64,000 bases of DNA, from NCBI RefSeq assembly GCF_000717645.1, contig NZ_JNZZ01000001.1:372001-436000 (forward strand), written 5' to 3'. The stretch's first letter is position 1. Every line of letters begins with the position of its first letter. Below the pieces are notes generated by a model. That model saw only the letters and a list, made by a program, of their open reading frames with translations, was not told where the DNA came from and ran no database searches. Shown piece after piece: positions 18,385-30,054 of the stretch. This DNA is from Streptomyces californicus. Its GTDB lineage: Bacteria; Actinomycetota; Actinomycetes; Streptomycetales; Streptomycetaceae. Position numbers and translations under genes: made by a program.

Positions 18385-20405
18385 GCAGCTCGCCGGACGA
18401 CGCCGCGGGAGCGCCGGACGAGGCGCACCCGTCGGCCTCGGAGAAGCTGCTGTTCGGCGGGGAACTCGCCTACGACGCGGGCTGGGCGCAGCACCACCAC
18501 GCCTGGCTGAAGCTGAGCCTGAAGGCCATGGCTCTCTCGTTGCCGAAGCAGATCGCTGTCGCGGTCCGGCTCGCGCATCAGGCCGACCGCCGGGCGCTGT
18601 ACACGGTGGCGGCCGGCGAGATCGGGCGCGGTGTCGCGCAGGCGGCCTCCCTGGTCATGGTGAACTCCCTGCTGGTCGAGTTGCTCTCCGAAGGCGCCAT
18701 GGAGGAGCGGTTGCGCTCGGCGGTGCCGTCGATCATCGCGGTGGGGCTGCTCGCGGTCGTCGGGTCGGTGCTGGCTTCGGTGTCGGCGGCTGCCACCGCG
18801 ATCCTGGAGCCGAAGACCCAGCGGGTCGCGACCGAGCGGTACTTGGCGCTGGTGGCGCGGGTGGAGCTGGAGGCTGTGGAGGACGACGACTTCCACCGGC
18901 TGATGGACTCCGCCCAGTACGGCGCCGATGCGGCGCGGCGGCTGGTGGTGTACTGCGCGGCGGTGGTCACCGCCGCGATCTCGCTGGTCGCCGCCGGCGG
19001 CGTTCTGACGGTCCTGCACTGGGCGCTGCTGCCGATGCTGATCGCGATGGCGGCACCGCGGGCGTGGAGCGCACTGGCGATGGCCCGCCACCGGTATGCG
19101 AGTTTTCACCGGTTCATCCAGCACGTACGGGCCTCCCAGCTGATCAGCCGTCTGCTGATCGACCAGCAGGCGGCCGGGGAGGTCCGTGTCCACGATGTCG
19201 GGCCGTTCCTGCTCAAGCACTTCCGGGGCATGGCTCTCACCAGCGAGCGGGAGCAGACCCGGCTGGCGAGGATCGGGGTGCGTATCACCCTGGGCGCCGA
19301 CGCCGCGGCGGGGCTGGCGACGCTGGTGACCTATGCCGCGCTGGGCCTGCTGCTGTGGCAGGGGCAGATGGCGCTCGCCGTCGCGGGTACGGCGGTGTTC
19401 GCCATCCGCACCGGGGCCGCGAGCATCACCGATCTCGTGGGGCGCGTCACCGATGTCCAGGGCGAGGCCCTGTTCGTCGCCGACCTGGAAACGCTGTGCG
19501 AGGAAGCGGCCCGCCGTGCCATCCCCGCCGGCGGGCGGGATCTTCCCCGGACGGTCGAGGAGATCCGCTTCGACAAGGTCACCTTCACCTATCCCGGGGC
19601 CGACGCTCCGTCGCTGTGCGAGGTCGATCTCGTCGTTCCTCGTGGGAAGACCGTGGCCCTGGTGGGCCGCAACGGAAGCGGCAAGTCGACTCTGGTGAAG
19701 CTGCTGTGCGGGCTGCGGGCCCCCGACAGCGGGCACGTTCTCTGGGGCGGGGTATCCATCGCCGAGGCTGATCGCGCCCAGGTCTTCGACCGGGTGGCGA
19801 TGGTCGCCCAGGATTTCTACCGGTGGCCGTTCACCGCGCGCGTGAACATCGGGGTGGGGCGTCCCGCGGCGCCGATGGACGACGCGGCCCTCGCCCCGGC
19901 CGCCGCGTACGCCGGGGCCGACGAGGTCGTCTCCTCCCTGCCCCGGGGCCTGGACACCCTCCTCGCACGCGGGTACAAGGGCGGTCACGAGATCTCCGGC
20001 GGGATGTGGCAGAAGGTGGGGCTGGGCCGGGCCCGCCACCGCCAGGGGCAGATCCTGATCGTCGACGAGCCGACCAGCGCCCTTGATCCCGTCGCCGAGC
20101 AGCGCGTCTTCGACCAGATCCACCGGCTGTCCGGTGAGGGGCAGACCACCGTCCTGATCACCCACCGCCTGCACAGCGTCCGCGACGCCGATTACATCTA
20201 CGTCCTGGACGACGGCCGCGTCGCCGAGCACGGCACCTTCGCCGACCTGATGGACCCGGCCACCGGCACCGGAGCCTTCCGCGAGGCCTACGAGCTGCAG
20301 GCCGCCCAGTTCCGTGCCCCGTCATCCGCGGTTCCCGGCCAATCGGGCCCGGGCACCGACGTCGCCGGCGCGACGGCTACGGCAGAGGGGACGGCCTCCG
20401 CGTGA
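18381..20405 (+). CDS. ABC transporter, fused membrane and ATPase domains (exporter type)
   Basis: A 674-residue half-transporter that should dimerise in the membrane. Seen: a polar N-terminus, a six-helix type-IV exporter-like membrane domain (about residues 55-370), then an ATPase domain with Walker A GRNGSGKST near 428, signature ISGGMWQK near 537 (an ISGGM variant of LSGGQ), Walker B ILIVDEPTSALD near 557 and switch histidine in ITHR. The tail is Pro/Ala-rich. The ATG overlaps a small upstream ORF and has only a weak ribosome site. Followed by two Nudix genes in the same direction. Sequence does not reveal what is exported; peptide or small-molecule export is possible. Confidence 0.88.
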   Translation: MSSSPDDAAGAPDEAHPSASEKLLFGGELAYDAGWAQHHHAWLKLSLKAMALSLPKQIAVAVRLAHQADRRALYTVAAGEIGRGVAQAASLVMVNSLLVELLSEGAMEERLRSAVPSIIAVGLLAVVGSVLASVSAAATAILEPKTQRVATERYLALVARVELEAVEDDDFHRLMDSAQYGADAARRLVVYCAAVVTAAISLVAAGGVLTVLHWALLPMLIAMAAPRAWSALAMARHRYASFHRFIQHVRASQLISRLLIDQQAAGEVRVHDVGPFLLKHFRGMALTSEREQTRLARIGVRITLGADAAAGLATLVTYAALGLLLWQGQMALAVAGTAVFAIRTGAASITDLVGRVTDVQGEALFVADLETLCEEAARRAIPAGGRDLPRTVEEIRFDKVTFTYPGADAPSLCEVDLVVPRGKTVALVGRNGSGKSTLVKLLCGLRAPDSGHVLWGGVSIAEADRAQVFDRVAMVAQDFYRWPFTARVNIGVGRPAAPMDDAALAPAAAYAGADEVVSSLPRGLDTLLARGYKGGHEISGGMWQKVGLGRARHRQGQILIVDEPTSALDPVAEQRVFDQIHRLSGEGQTTVLITHRLHSVRDADYIYVLDDGRVAEHGTFADLMDPATGTGAFREAYELQAAQFRAPSSAVPGQSGPGTDVAGATATAEGTASA

Positions 20406-20559
20406 GCGGCGGGCCAGTCCCCGCCCGAGGACGCACAGAGTTGTAGCAGGGCCCGCGACCACGGCCGCCCCGGTTCTCGGTGGCGGCCCGGGAGTTCTGC
20501 CGCACGTCACACCCGGCCCGGCCGGATCCTCGACCACCACCTCCTGAAAGGCGCCGCCC

Positions 20560-21678
20560 ATGCCGCCGTCCCGAACGCACATCCATGAACTCGTCACCGC
20601 CTACCTCGGCCGTCACCCCGGTGAGCGTCCCGCCCTGGGCCCGCTGGTGGAGGCCCTCGATGCTCCCGGCGAGGTCACCGCCCGGGCGACGATTCCCGGG
20701 CACATCACGTGCAGCGCCGCCGTGATCGACCACGACGGACGGGTGCTGCACGTTCGGCACAACGCCTCCGGCGGGAAGTGGCTCCTTCCCGGCGGCCATG
20801 TCGAGCCCGAGGACGCCACGCTGATGGCGGCCGCTGTGCGCGAGATCCAAGAGGAGACGGGCATTCCTCCGCAGGCGCTCTGCCGGAGCGCGGCGTTCCG
20901 CCACGAGCCCGCCGACATCGACGTCCACCCCATCGACGCCAACCCCGCCAAGGGCGAACCGGCACACCAGCACTACGACTTCCGGTTCGTCTTCCACCTC
21001 GTACCGCCCTCCGCCGAGACCACCCCGCAACCCGAGGAGGTTTCCGGGACGGACTGGCGGCCGATCGACCAGGTCACCTCCCTCACGATGCGCAGCAAGC
21101 TCCTGGCCGCTGACCTGAGCGCGGGCCCGGAGCCGGTCAACGCCCCGGTGATCCGCCGGCACGCCGCCCAACACCCCCCGTCCGCTGCGCGGCCCGTGCC
21201 GGATCACCACCTCCCGACCGACGGAACCCCCGCCGGAACGGTGCTCCACGTGGTCGGGGTCCACCTGTTCCTCCAGGACGCCGACGGCCGTGTCCTGCTG
21301 GGGCTGCGCCACCCCGACTCCGCGTACGCCGGAAGGCTCTGGCACACCCTGGCCGGGCACTGCGAGCGGGAGGACGCGGTCAGCTCCCTGATCCGGGAGG
21401 CCGAGGAAGAGGCGGGACTGCTCCTCGACCGCGACGCGATCGACCTCGTCCATCTGGTCCACAGCCAGAACTCACCCACGGCGAGCCCGAGGATCCAGTT
21501 GTTCTTCCGGGCCCGGACCTGGTCCGGCGTGCCGCGGGTACGGGAGCCCGACCGGTGCGTGGAATGGCGGTGGTTCGACCCCGGGAGCCTGCCGGACAAC
21601 ACCATGCCGTACACCCGGCAAGCCATCGAAGCGATCCTCGCGAGCCACCCCTACTCCGACATGGGGTGGACCCGGTGA
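20560..21678 (+). CDS. Tandem Nudix-domain protein
   Basis: A 372-residue protein with two Nudix hydrolase domains. The first (about residues 45-190) has a box-like GGHVEPEDATLMAAAVREI followed by QEETGI, one residue longer than the G-x5-E-x7-RE consensus. The second (about 225-360) has AGHCEREDAVSSLIREAEEE followed by AGL, one residue short and with Asp near the usual Glu position. Both keep the metal-binding RExxEExG core. The N-terminal ~45 residues are an extra helical region. It starts 154 bases after the ABC gene; its stop overlaps the next Nudix gene as GTGA. Nudix enzymes hydrolyse nucleoside-diphosphate-linked compounds; the substrate is unknown. Confidence 0.85.
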   Translation: MPPSRTHIHELVTAYLGRHPGERPALGPLVEALDAPGEVTARATIPGHITCSAAVIDHDGRVLHVRHNASGGKWLLPGGHVEPEDATLMAAAVREIQEETGIPPQALCRSAAFRHEPADIDVHPIDANPAKGEPAHQHYDFRFVFHLVPPSAETTPQPEEVSGTDWRPIDQVTSLTMRSKLLAADLSAGPEPVNAPVIRRHAAQHPPSAARPVPDHHLPTDGTPAGTVLHVVGVHLFLQDADGRVLLGLRHPDSAYAGRLWHTLAGHCEREDAVSSLIREAEEEAGLLLDRDAIDLVHLVHSQNSPTASPRIQLFFRARTWSGVPRVREPDRCVEWRWFDPGSLPDNTMPYTRQAIEAILASHPYSDMGWTR

Positions 21679-22256
21679 CCGGCACGCCCACGAACCCCCT
21701 CGCCAGGACGGAACCGAGCGTGTCGATGATGCGGATGGCCCGGCTCGCCGACGCGGCCCCCGGGCCGCCCCCGGCGCCGCACTACGCGGAGACGGTCCCG
21801 AAGTTCACCGCATGGGCGTGCGTGTTCCTCACCGATCAGGACGGGCGGGCCGTTCAGCTGCACGCCACGTACTCCCCCTCCCACCCCTGGCAGTTCCCCG
21901 GCGGCACGATGGATGACGGCGAGGAGCCGCTCCAGACCGCTCTGCGGGAGTGCCACGAGGAGACCGGACTGATGGTGAAGGGGCCGCTGAGGCTGCTCGC
22001 CTCCGTCTTCACACCGCCAGGCGGATCCTGGCCGTACGGGACGGTGGGGTGGGTCTTCGACGGAGGGTTCCTCACCCCGGAGGAGATCCGGTCGATCACG
22101 CTGGACGCCGAGGAGCACGACGACGTCCGAGTCCTGGCGGTGGAGGACTGGCAAGGGCTGATGCCCGCCCAGGACTTCGCCCGCCTGGAGGCCGTCATGA
22201 GCGCCCGGGCCACGGGCACCGCCCAGCAGATCACCTGGGGTTGGGGGGACGTATGA
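21675..22256 (+). CDS. Nudix hydrolase
   Basis: A 193-residue Nudix protein with a fully canonical box near residue 76: G-TMDDG-E-EPLQTAL-RECHEETGL, matching G-x5-E-x7-RE-U-x-EE-x-G-U apart from Cys at one hydrophobic site. The GTG start overlaps the stop of the tandem-Nudix gene, so the two are translationally coupled and probably act together. A TWGWGD C-terminus is followed at once by a small ORF whose ATG overlaps this stop. The substrate cannot be predicted. Confidence 0.85.
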   Translation: MTGTPTNPLARTEPSVSMMRMARLADAAPGPPPAPHYAETVPKFTAWACVFLTDQDGRAVQLHATYSPSHPWQFPGGTMDDGEEPLQTALRECHEETGLMVKGPLRLLASVFTPPGGSWPYGTVGWVFDGGFLTPEEIRSITLDAEEHDDVRVLAVEDWQGLMPAQDFARLEAVMSARATGTAQQITWGWGDV

Positions 22257-22351
22257 GCATGATCGTGATGTCCGGCCCGCGCGTTCACCGGCCCCCGGAA
22301 CACACCGCGTCGCCGGCTTCCGACCCGGACGCACGCTGGCAGAGGCCATGA
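22253..22351 (+). CDS. Very small ORF coupled to the Nudix gene
   Basis: A possible 32-residue peptide (MSMIVMSGPRVHRPPEH...), its ATG overlapping the preceding stop (ATGA). Its own stop overlaps a further nine-codon ATG frame. It lies between the Nudix gene and the terminator at 22428. It may be a real small product of the cassette or a chance frame; nothing in it identifies a function. Confidence 0.35.
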   Translation: MSMIVMSGPRVHRPPEHTASPASDPDARWQRP

Positions 22352-22427
22352 GGCCCCGTTCCGAGGGAGATTGACGGCCCAGGCCCAGCGCCCTCTCCTC
22401 GCCACACGCCCGCAAGGACAAAGGACA

Positions 22428-22465
22428 GAGGGACCCCGTACCTGATGCCAGGTACGGGGTCCCTC
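22428..22465. terminator. 16-bp-stem terminator closing the ABC/Nudix cassette
   Basis: A perfect 16-bp stem (22428-22443 with 22450-22465) with loop GATGCC lies between the cassette and the convergent acnA gene. It could serve both directions. Confidence 0.88.
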
Positions 22466-22610
22466 GTCATCGCAGGGTGCGCGGCTCCGTTCCGGAAACA
22501 GAGCGCCTGCGATCATGCTCGCGGGCGCGTCCTCCGCCCCGTCGGGCGCGAGCGCCCCGCCCTCCGCAGGCGAAGCAGGGGCGCGGCCCTCACGTCGTAC
22601 CGCTCGCTGA

Positions 22611-25453
<2,843 letters not shown>

Positions 25454-25484
25454 CCGGGCGGCGGCTGTGGTACGCCTCGGCAGA

Positions 25485-25502
25485 TATCTCGATGTCGAGA
25501 TA
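25485..25502. promoter_or_regulatory. Perfect 18-bp palindrome ahead of acnA, TamR-like operator
   Basis: TATCTCGATGTCGAGATA: perfect 8-bp arms around TG, 155 bases upstream of acnA. MarR-type regulators bind palindromes of this form. In S. coelicolor, TamR is reported to bind the sacA promoter (from memory). The palindrome is seen; its assignment to TamR is inference. The rest of 25503-25680 holds no gene. Confidence 0.6.
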
Positions 25503-25680
25503 ACTCTAGTACATAGCCGCCGCCCGGTCATGCCCAGGTGCCCCCGACTCACGTGGCGAAGCATGGTTCGGGCGACGGTCCTGCCGGTAGCGGGCGGGCG
25601 GCCCGGTCGCGACGCGGCTGTCGCGGCGGACGTCCAGCGATGGTCGGGGCGGACGTCCGGCGGTGGTCAAGGCAGTCGGT

Positions 25681-27222
25681 TCAGTAGCGGTCGGAGCAGT
25701 CGGTCGGTCGGCAGCCGGGGCTGCCGGTCGGGTGTGGTTCGGTGCGAAGGTACGGTCGCCGGTCGGCACGGATCGCGAAGTAGGCGGGGGCCGCAGCGGC
25801 CGCCACGGCCGCCGCGAGCAGCAGGGCGGCGGGCAGGGAGCGGGTCGCGAGGGGGCCGGCGGTCGCCGCGCCCACCGCGAATCCGGTGATCTTGACGCTG
25901 GCGCCGGTGGTGAAGACCTGGCCGCGCAACCGCTCCGGCGCCTCCCGGTGGCGGACGGTGAACAGGGCGGCCAACTGAGGCCCCTCGGCGCACCCTGTCG
26001 CCAGGAAGGCCACGACGAGCACCAGCGGCGCCCCGGTGGCGGCCGACGCCAGGGCGGCGGCTTGGACCAGGGCGCCGGCCCAGATGACCGTCCCGGGGGC
26101 GAGCGCACGGGGAAACCGGGCGAGCACGGCGGTGGCGAGCAGGGCGGAGACCGCCGCGCAGGAGAGCAGCGCGGCACCCCGGCCGGCCCCTCCCAGGACG
26201 CGCTCCCCCAGGAGCGGGACGCACGCCGTCAACATGCCCTGGGCGACGCAGGAGACGGTGGAGGCGAGCGTCGCACGGGCCAGGGCCGGCCTGGCGACGA
26301 TGATCCGGACCCCGGCAAGGAGGTCGCCGGCCATCGAGGCCGTCCGGGTGCCCCGGTCGCCCCGGCCACCCCGCGTCCGGGCGGAACGGCCGGGTTGCCT
26401 CTCCCGGGCGGGGCGGCCGGGGGGCTTCACCACGTCGGGGCGGGCGGAACGCTCGGGTTCTCTCTCCCGGGCGGGGTGCTCGGGCGGCGCCGCCTCGCCG
26501 GGGCAGACGGGGCGGGCGGAGCGCTTGGGCGGCCTCGCCCGAGCAGAGGGCTCAGGCGGCCTCGCCCGGCTGGAGCGCTCGGGCGGCCCCGTCCCGCCGG
26601 GGCAGACGGGCCGTACGGGCGGCGCTGCCCCTTCCTCACGGGCACGGGTGGGTCGCACGGGTGACCTCGCGGGCAGCGCCCACGCGGCGGGCAGCGCCAG
26701 AGCGACCAGCATCACCGAGGCCACCACGGCCCACGGGGCTCCCGCCGCCTCCGCCACGCCTCCGGCGAGAGCCGGACCGGTCAGGGCCGCCGCGCTGAAC
26801 GTCATGGCGTCGAGCGCATTCGCCCTCGGCAGTCGGTCGCCGGGCACCACCCCCGGCAGCTGGGCCGTCCACCCGCCCGACAGGGCCGGCCCCGCCAGCC
26901 CGGTCACGGCGGCGATCAGGACGGTGACGGCGAAGGGAAGCCGCCCGAGCCCCGCCAGGATCGCCCCCAGCCCGGCGGCGTACAGGACGAGGGCCCCGGC
27001 CAGCAGCCTGCCCGGCCGGGCCGCCCTGTCGAGGAGCGCCCCGAGCAGCGGTCCACCGACGGCGGCGGAGAGGGTGATGCCCGCCAGCAGCGACGACGCC
27101 TCGACGGACGATCCGGCCACGGCGAACCCCGCCAGCATCAGCGCGGGCCCCGCCATCTCGTCCCCGGCGCGAGCCACCACCGCCCCGACCAGATACCTGC
27201 GGAGCGAGTAACGCTTTCTCAT
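25681..27222 (-). CDS. MFS transporter with a long low-complexity central loop
   Basis: A 513-residue major-facilitator membrane protein. Helices 1-6 occupy about residues 15-195 and helices 7-12 about residues 305-490. Between them lies a ~105-residue cytoplasmic loop rich in Arg, Pro, Glu and Ser, with a 9-residue repeat of the form RPPExSxRA. Typical family members have a loop of 20-40 residues. I chose the ATG at 27222; no clear ribosome site is visible, so a leaderless transcript is possible. It is divergent from the CGNR regulator at 27261, with only 38 bases between starts, implying shared control. Substrate unknown; drug efflux is a common role. Confidence 0.83.
   Translation of the reverse strand: MRKRYSLRRYLVGAVVARAGDEMAGPALMLAGFAVAGSSVEASSLLAGITLSAAVGGPLLGALLDRAARPGRLLAGALVLYAAGLGAILAGLGRLPFAVTVLIAAVTGLAGPALSGGWTAQLPGVVPGDRLPRANALDAMTFSAAALTGPALAGGVAEAAGAPWAVVASVMLVALALPAAWALPARSPVRPTRAREEGAAPPVRPVCPGGTGPPERSSRARPPEPSARARPPKRSARPVCPGEAAPPEHPAREREPERSARPDVVKPPGRPARERQPGRSARTRGGRGDRGTRTASMAGDLLAGVRIIVARPALARATLASTVSCVAQGMLTACVPLLGERVLGGAGRGAALLSCAAVSALLATAVLARFPRALAPGTVIWAGALVQAAALASAATGAPLVLVVAFLATGCAEGPQLAALFTVRHREAPERLRGQVFTTGASVKITGFAVGAATAGPLATRSLPAALLLAAAVAAAAAPAYFAIRADRRPYLRTEPHPTGSPGCRPTDCSDRY
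26527..26607. repeat. 27-bp degenerate coding repeat in MFS loop
   Basis: Three tandem units with a 27-base period (beginning near 26527, 26554 and 26581; core GGCGGCCTCGCCCG) encode a 9-residue Arg/Pro repeat. Weaker copies extend on both sides, roughly 26400-26650. Probably expansion by replication slippage in the loop. Confidence 0.6.
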
Positions 27223-27260
27223 GGTCAGGACGTTACGGAGGTAACTCAAAACTCAGCAAG

Positions 27261-27908
27261 ATGCGTTACATTCCGCAGGTGCTCTCCCACCGCTCCGACC
27301 GTGACGACTGGTCCGCCCGCCACTCCGTCCTGGCCACAGCCCGGCGGACCGCGGCCCTGGTCAACGTGCTCGCCGAGGACCTCCCCGATCCGGCGGCGGT
27401 CGCGGAGGTGCTCCGCGACCACGGCGAGACGGGCCCCCTCGACCTCACCGCCGACGAGGTCGCCGCGATGCGCGCGGCTGCCGCGATGCTCCGGCCGGTC
27501 TTCGCCGCCGAGCACGCCGACGAGGCCGCTGCCGCCCTCAACCACCTGCTGCGGGAGCACACCGGCCCGCTCCGCCTGACCTCGCACGCCGGGACGACCC
27601 CGTGGCATCCCCACCTCGACCACGACGACGACGCCCCCTGGGACGCATGGCTCCTCGCCTCGTCCTGCATGGCCCTGACCGTCCTCGTCTGGGACCGCCA
27701 ACAGCCGCCCGGCAGGATCTGCGCATCCTCCGCGTGCGACGCCGTCTTCATCGCCCGGGGCAGCGGCCCGGAGCGCCGCTACTGCTCGCGCCGGTGCGCG
27801 ACCCGCGAACGCGTGGCGGCCCACCGCCGCGCCCGCACCGCCGGAGGGCCGGGCGAGGGGCGACGGTCTCCGGAGGTGGGCGCGGTCCCCGCTGAGAATC
27901 AGCGGTGA
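27261..27908 (+). CDS. CGNR zinc-finger (ABATE-domain) regulator
   Basis: A 215-residue protein with an N-terminal ABATE-like domain (DWSARHSVLATARRTAALVN start; helical to about residue 140). A CGNR-type zinc finger follows near 152-190: CASSAC, then RYCSRRCATRERVAAHRR. The family consensus CGNxFxDxS is reduced but the four cysteines remain. Such proteins are regarded as DNA-binding regulators in actinobacteria. The ATG has no usual ribosome site; GGAGGT lies 18 bases away. It is divergent from the MFS gene with a 38-base gap, which suggests it controls that transporter (inference). Confidence 0.82.
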   Translation: MRYIPQVLSHRSDRDDWSARHSVLATARRTAALVNVLAEDLPDPAAVAEVLRDHGETGPLDLTADEVAAMRAAAAMLRPVFAAEHADEAAAALNHLLREHTGPLRLTSHAGTTPWHPHLDHDDDAPWDAWLLASSCMALTVLVWDRQQPPGRICASSACDAVFIARGSGPERRYCSRRCATRERVAAHRRARTAGGPGEGRRSPEVGAVPAENQR

Positions 27909-27954
27909 GAAGGCGGCGCGGCCGGGAGCGGAGCCTCCTCGCGCCGCGTCGCCC

Positions 27955-28857
27955 TCACGCCACAGGCGTACGCAGCACGCGGTCCAGGGCAGCGCGTCCG
28001 ACGGGCCCCCAGGCCGGCTTGCCGCCGGGGAGGCCCTGCTCCCCGTTGCGTCCCATGAGCATCAGGAAGAGGCTCTTGACGACCGCCAGCCCTCGGGCGC
28101 GCCGGATCGTCGCGTCGTCGGCGCGCTCGTACGCGTCGAAGAAGCGTGGCGCGGTGCCGGACGGGAGGATGACCCAGGCGGCCGCGAGGTCCCAGGCCGG
28201 ATCGCCGGCGGAGAGGTCGCCGAAGTCGATGACGCCCGCCAGCGTCCCGTCCGCGACCACGACGTTCGCCGGGTGGAGGTCGCCGTGCACCCAGACCGGC
28301 GGCCCGCCCCACGCGGGGGCCGCGACCGCGTCGTCCCAGACGGCCCGGATCCCGTCCGCGACGTCGGCCGGGGCGACGGCGTCGAAGAAGTGGTCGAAGC
28401 CCTCCGTGTACCGGGCGGGGTGACCGCCCCGGTCAACGGCGACCGGCGCCTCGGCGGGCGCCTCCTCGTGCAGGGCCCGCAGGAACGCGGCCAACGTGTC
28501 GGCCGCGTGGTCGCCACGGCTGATCGAGGAGCGGTCCAGCGGCTCGCCGGGGACCCAGGTCATCACCGTCCAGCGCTCGGGGAAGCGTGCGGACGGCTCG
28601 CCGGTCCGCACCGGGAGCGGCACGGGAAGCGGCAGCCGGGGGGCCAGCACGGGCAGCCACCGGCACTCCTTGCGTTGCAGCTCCGGGGCGCGTTCCGAAC
28701 GCGGCATCCGTACGGCCAACTCGTCCCCGAGCCGCCACTGCCGGTTGTCCCAGCCTCCCGGGACCTCCCGGACCGTCAGCTCCCCGAACTCCGGATGCTG
28801 TTCCCGGATCAGCTCGCGGACGAGGGCCGCCGTGATCCCGGTCGTGGAGTCGTTCAT
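27955..28857 (-). CDS. Aminoglycoside-phosphotransferase-family protein
   Basis: A 300-residue APH/choline-kinase-fold phosphotransferase. Seen: a nucleotide-binding start GGWDNRQWRLGDELAVRMPR, the catalytic loop WVHGDLHPANVVV near residue 195 (HGDxxxxN) and the metal-binding GVIDFGDLSAGDPAWDLA near 215. The family includes antibiotic kinases and many kinases of unknown substrate, so resistance should not be assumed. I use the ATG at 28857 (MNDSTTG); a longer in-frame reading starts within an Arg/Pro-rich stretch. It converges on the CGNR gene. Confidence 0.87.
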   Translation of the reverse strand: MNDSTTGITAALVRELIREQHPEFGELTVREVPGGWDNRQWRLGDELAVRMPRSERAPELQRKECRWLPVLAPRLPLPVPLPVRTGEPSARFPERWTVMTWVPGEPLDRSSISRGDHAADTLAAFLRALHEEAPAEAPVAVDRGGHPARYTEGFDHFFDAVAPADVADGIRAVWDDAVAAPAWGGPPVWVHGDLHPANVVVADGTLAGVIDFGDLSAGDPAWDLAAAWVILPSGTAPRFFDAYERADDATIRRARGLAVVKSLFLMLMGRNGEQGLPGGKPAWGPVGRAALDRVLRTPVA

Positions 28858-28930
28858 ACCCGGGCACAGTACGCGCCGGACCGGGCGGGGCGAAGGGCGG
28901 ACCACCGCACCGGCACCGGGCGCGGCCGCG

Positions 28931-29374
28931 TCAGTCGAGGCAGAACTCGTTGCCCTCGATGTCGCGCATCACGATGCAGGACTCGTTCTGCTCGTCGGCG
29001 AGCAGAACGCGCTCGCACTCCGCGCCGAGCGGGATCAACCGGTCCCGTTCCGCCTCCAGGGCCGCCAGGCGCTCGGCGCCGACGAGCCCGGTGCCGACCC
29101 GGACGCAGAGGTGGACGCGGTTCTTGACGACCTTGCCCTCGGGGACCCGCTGGAAGTACATCCGGGGCCCCACGCCGTTCGGGTCCTGGCAGACGAACCC
29201 GGAGTCCCGCTTCTCGGGCGGCCGCGACTGCTCGTACGCGTCCCAGGTGTCGAACCCCTGGGGCGGAGGAGGGACGACGTAACCCAGCACCTCGCACCAG
29301 AAGCGCGCGACACGCTGCGGGGAAGCGCAGTCGAAGGTGATCTGTACCTGCCTGATCGAAGCAGTGGAAGCCAT
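28931..29374 (-). CDS. VOC/glyoxalase-family protein
   Basis: A 147-residue two-repeat VOC-fold protein. Seen: IRQVQITFDCASPQRVARFW start with the conserved ASPxxxARFW pattern, the middle region PRMYFQRVPEGKVVKNRVHL and the C-terminal DIEGNEFCLD metal-ligand segment. Members act as glyoxalases, dioxygenases or binding proteins. This subgroup is usually left as 'VOC family'. It lies 73 bases upstream of the APH-like gene on the same strand and is divergent from RidA. Confidence 0.86.
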   Translation of the reverse strand: MASTASIRQVQITFDCASPQRVARFWCEVLGYVVPPPPQGFDTWDAYEQSRPPEKRDSGFVCQDPNGVGPRMYFQRVPEGKVVKNRVHLCVRVGTGLVGAERLAALEAERDRLIPLGAECERVLLADEQNESCIVMRDIEGNEFCLD

Positions 29375-29612
29375 CCGGACACCTTAAGGCGGGGCCGCTC
29401 GTCGGGCCCGCGATATTTTTCACCGGGCGCTCCCCGGCACCTCGCGCCCTGGGCAAAAGGAGGAGCGGGGCTCGGAACGCGCTGACAGGATGTGGCCCGG
29501 GGCAGCGCACGCGCGCCCCGCGCCGGACCGCCGCGGCGTCGGACAGACCGCCTCGCACCCCGGCCCTCCGTCCACCGGCACCCCGCCCCGCACCCAGGAG
29601 ACGACCCCTATC

Positions 29613-30032
29613 GTGAGCCGCAAGAGCGCCGTTTCGCTGATCCGCTCCCGCACCCTCTCCGACGTGGCCGAGTACGCCTACGCGGCCACGGCGCCCGCCG
29701 GGGCCCGGCTGATCTTCCTGGCCGGCTCGTGCCCGCTCGACGAGCACGGCGAGACCGTCGCCGTCGGGGACTACGCGGGCCAGGCGGCACAGGCCGTGGA
29801 CAATCTGCGGACCGCGCTGGCCGACGCGGGCGCGTCGGTGGAGGACGTCATCAGCACACGCGTCCTGGTGGCGTCGGCCCGTCAGGAAGACCTCGTGGCC
29901 GCCTGGACGGTGGTCCGCGACGCCTTCGGCGCGCACGACGTCCCCAGCACCCTGATGGGCGTGACCGTGCTCGGCTACGCCGACCAGCTCGTCGAGATCG
30001 AAGCGGTGGCCGCGGTCGTCGACAATCCCTGA
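29613..30032 (+). CDS. RidA/YjgF-family protein
   Basis: A 139-residue RidA-like protein. Members hydrolyse reactive 2-aminoacrylate-type enamines/imines released by PLP enzymes, as a cytoplasmic trimer. Seen: LIFLAGSCPLDEHG, GDYAGQAAQAVDNLRTALADAGAS and the C-terminal DQLVEIEAVA. The usual arginine-containing motif near the C-terminus (RxxVE) is replaced (ADQLVEIE), so catalysis may differ. The GTG start follows AGGAG by 12 bases. Confidence 0.85.
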   Translation: MSRKSAVSLIRSRTLSDVAEYAYAATAPAGARLIFLAGSCPLDEHGETVAVGDYAGQAAQAVDNLRTALADAGASVEDVISTRVLVASARQEDLVAAWTVVRDAFGAHDVPSTLMGVTVLGYADQLVEIEAVAAVVDNP

Positions 30033-30054
30033 GTCCCGTACGAGACACCGGGCT

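Noticed and set aside
20406..20559. Possible extra short ORF between the ABC and tandem-Nudix genes
   Set aside because: The only compositionally plausible frame has no usable start codon; the other runs on into the Nudix gene out of frame.
27955..28857. Antibiotic-resistance kinase
   Set aside because: The APH fold is clear but most genomic members have other or unknown substrates, and it lies outside the biosynthetic cluster.
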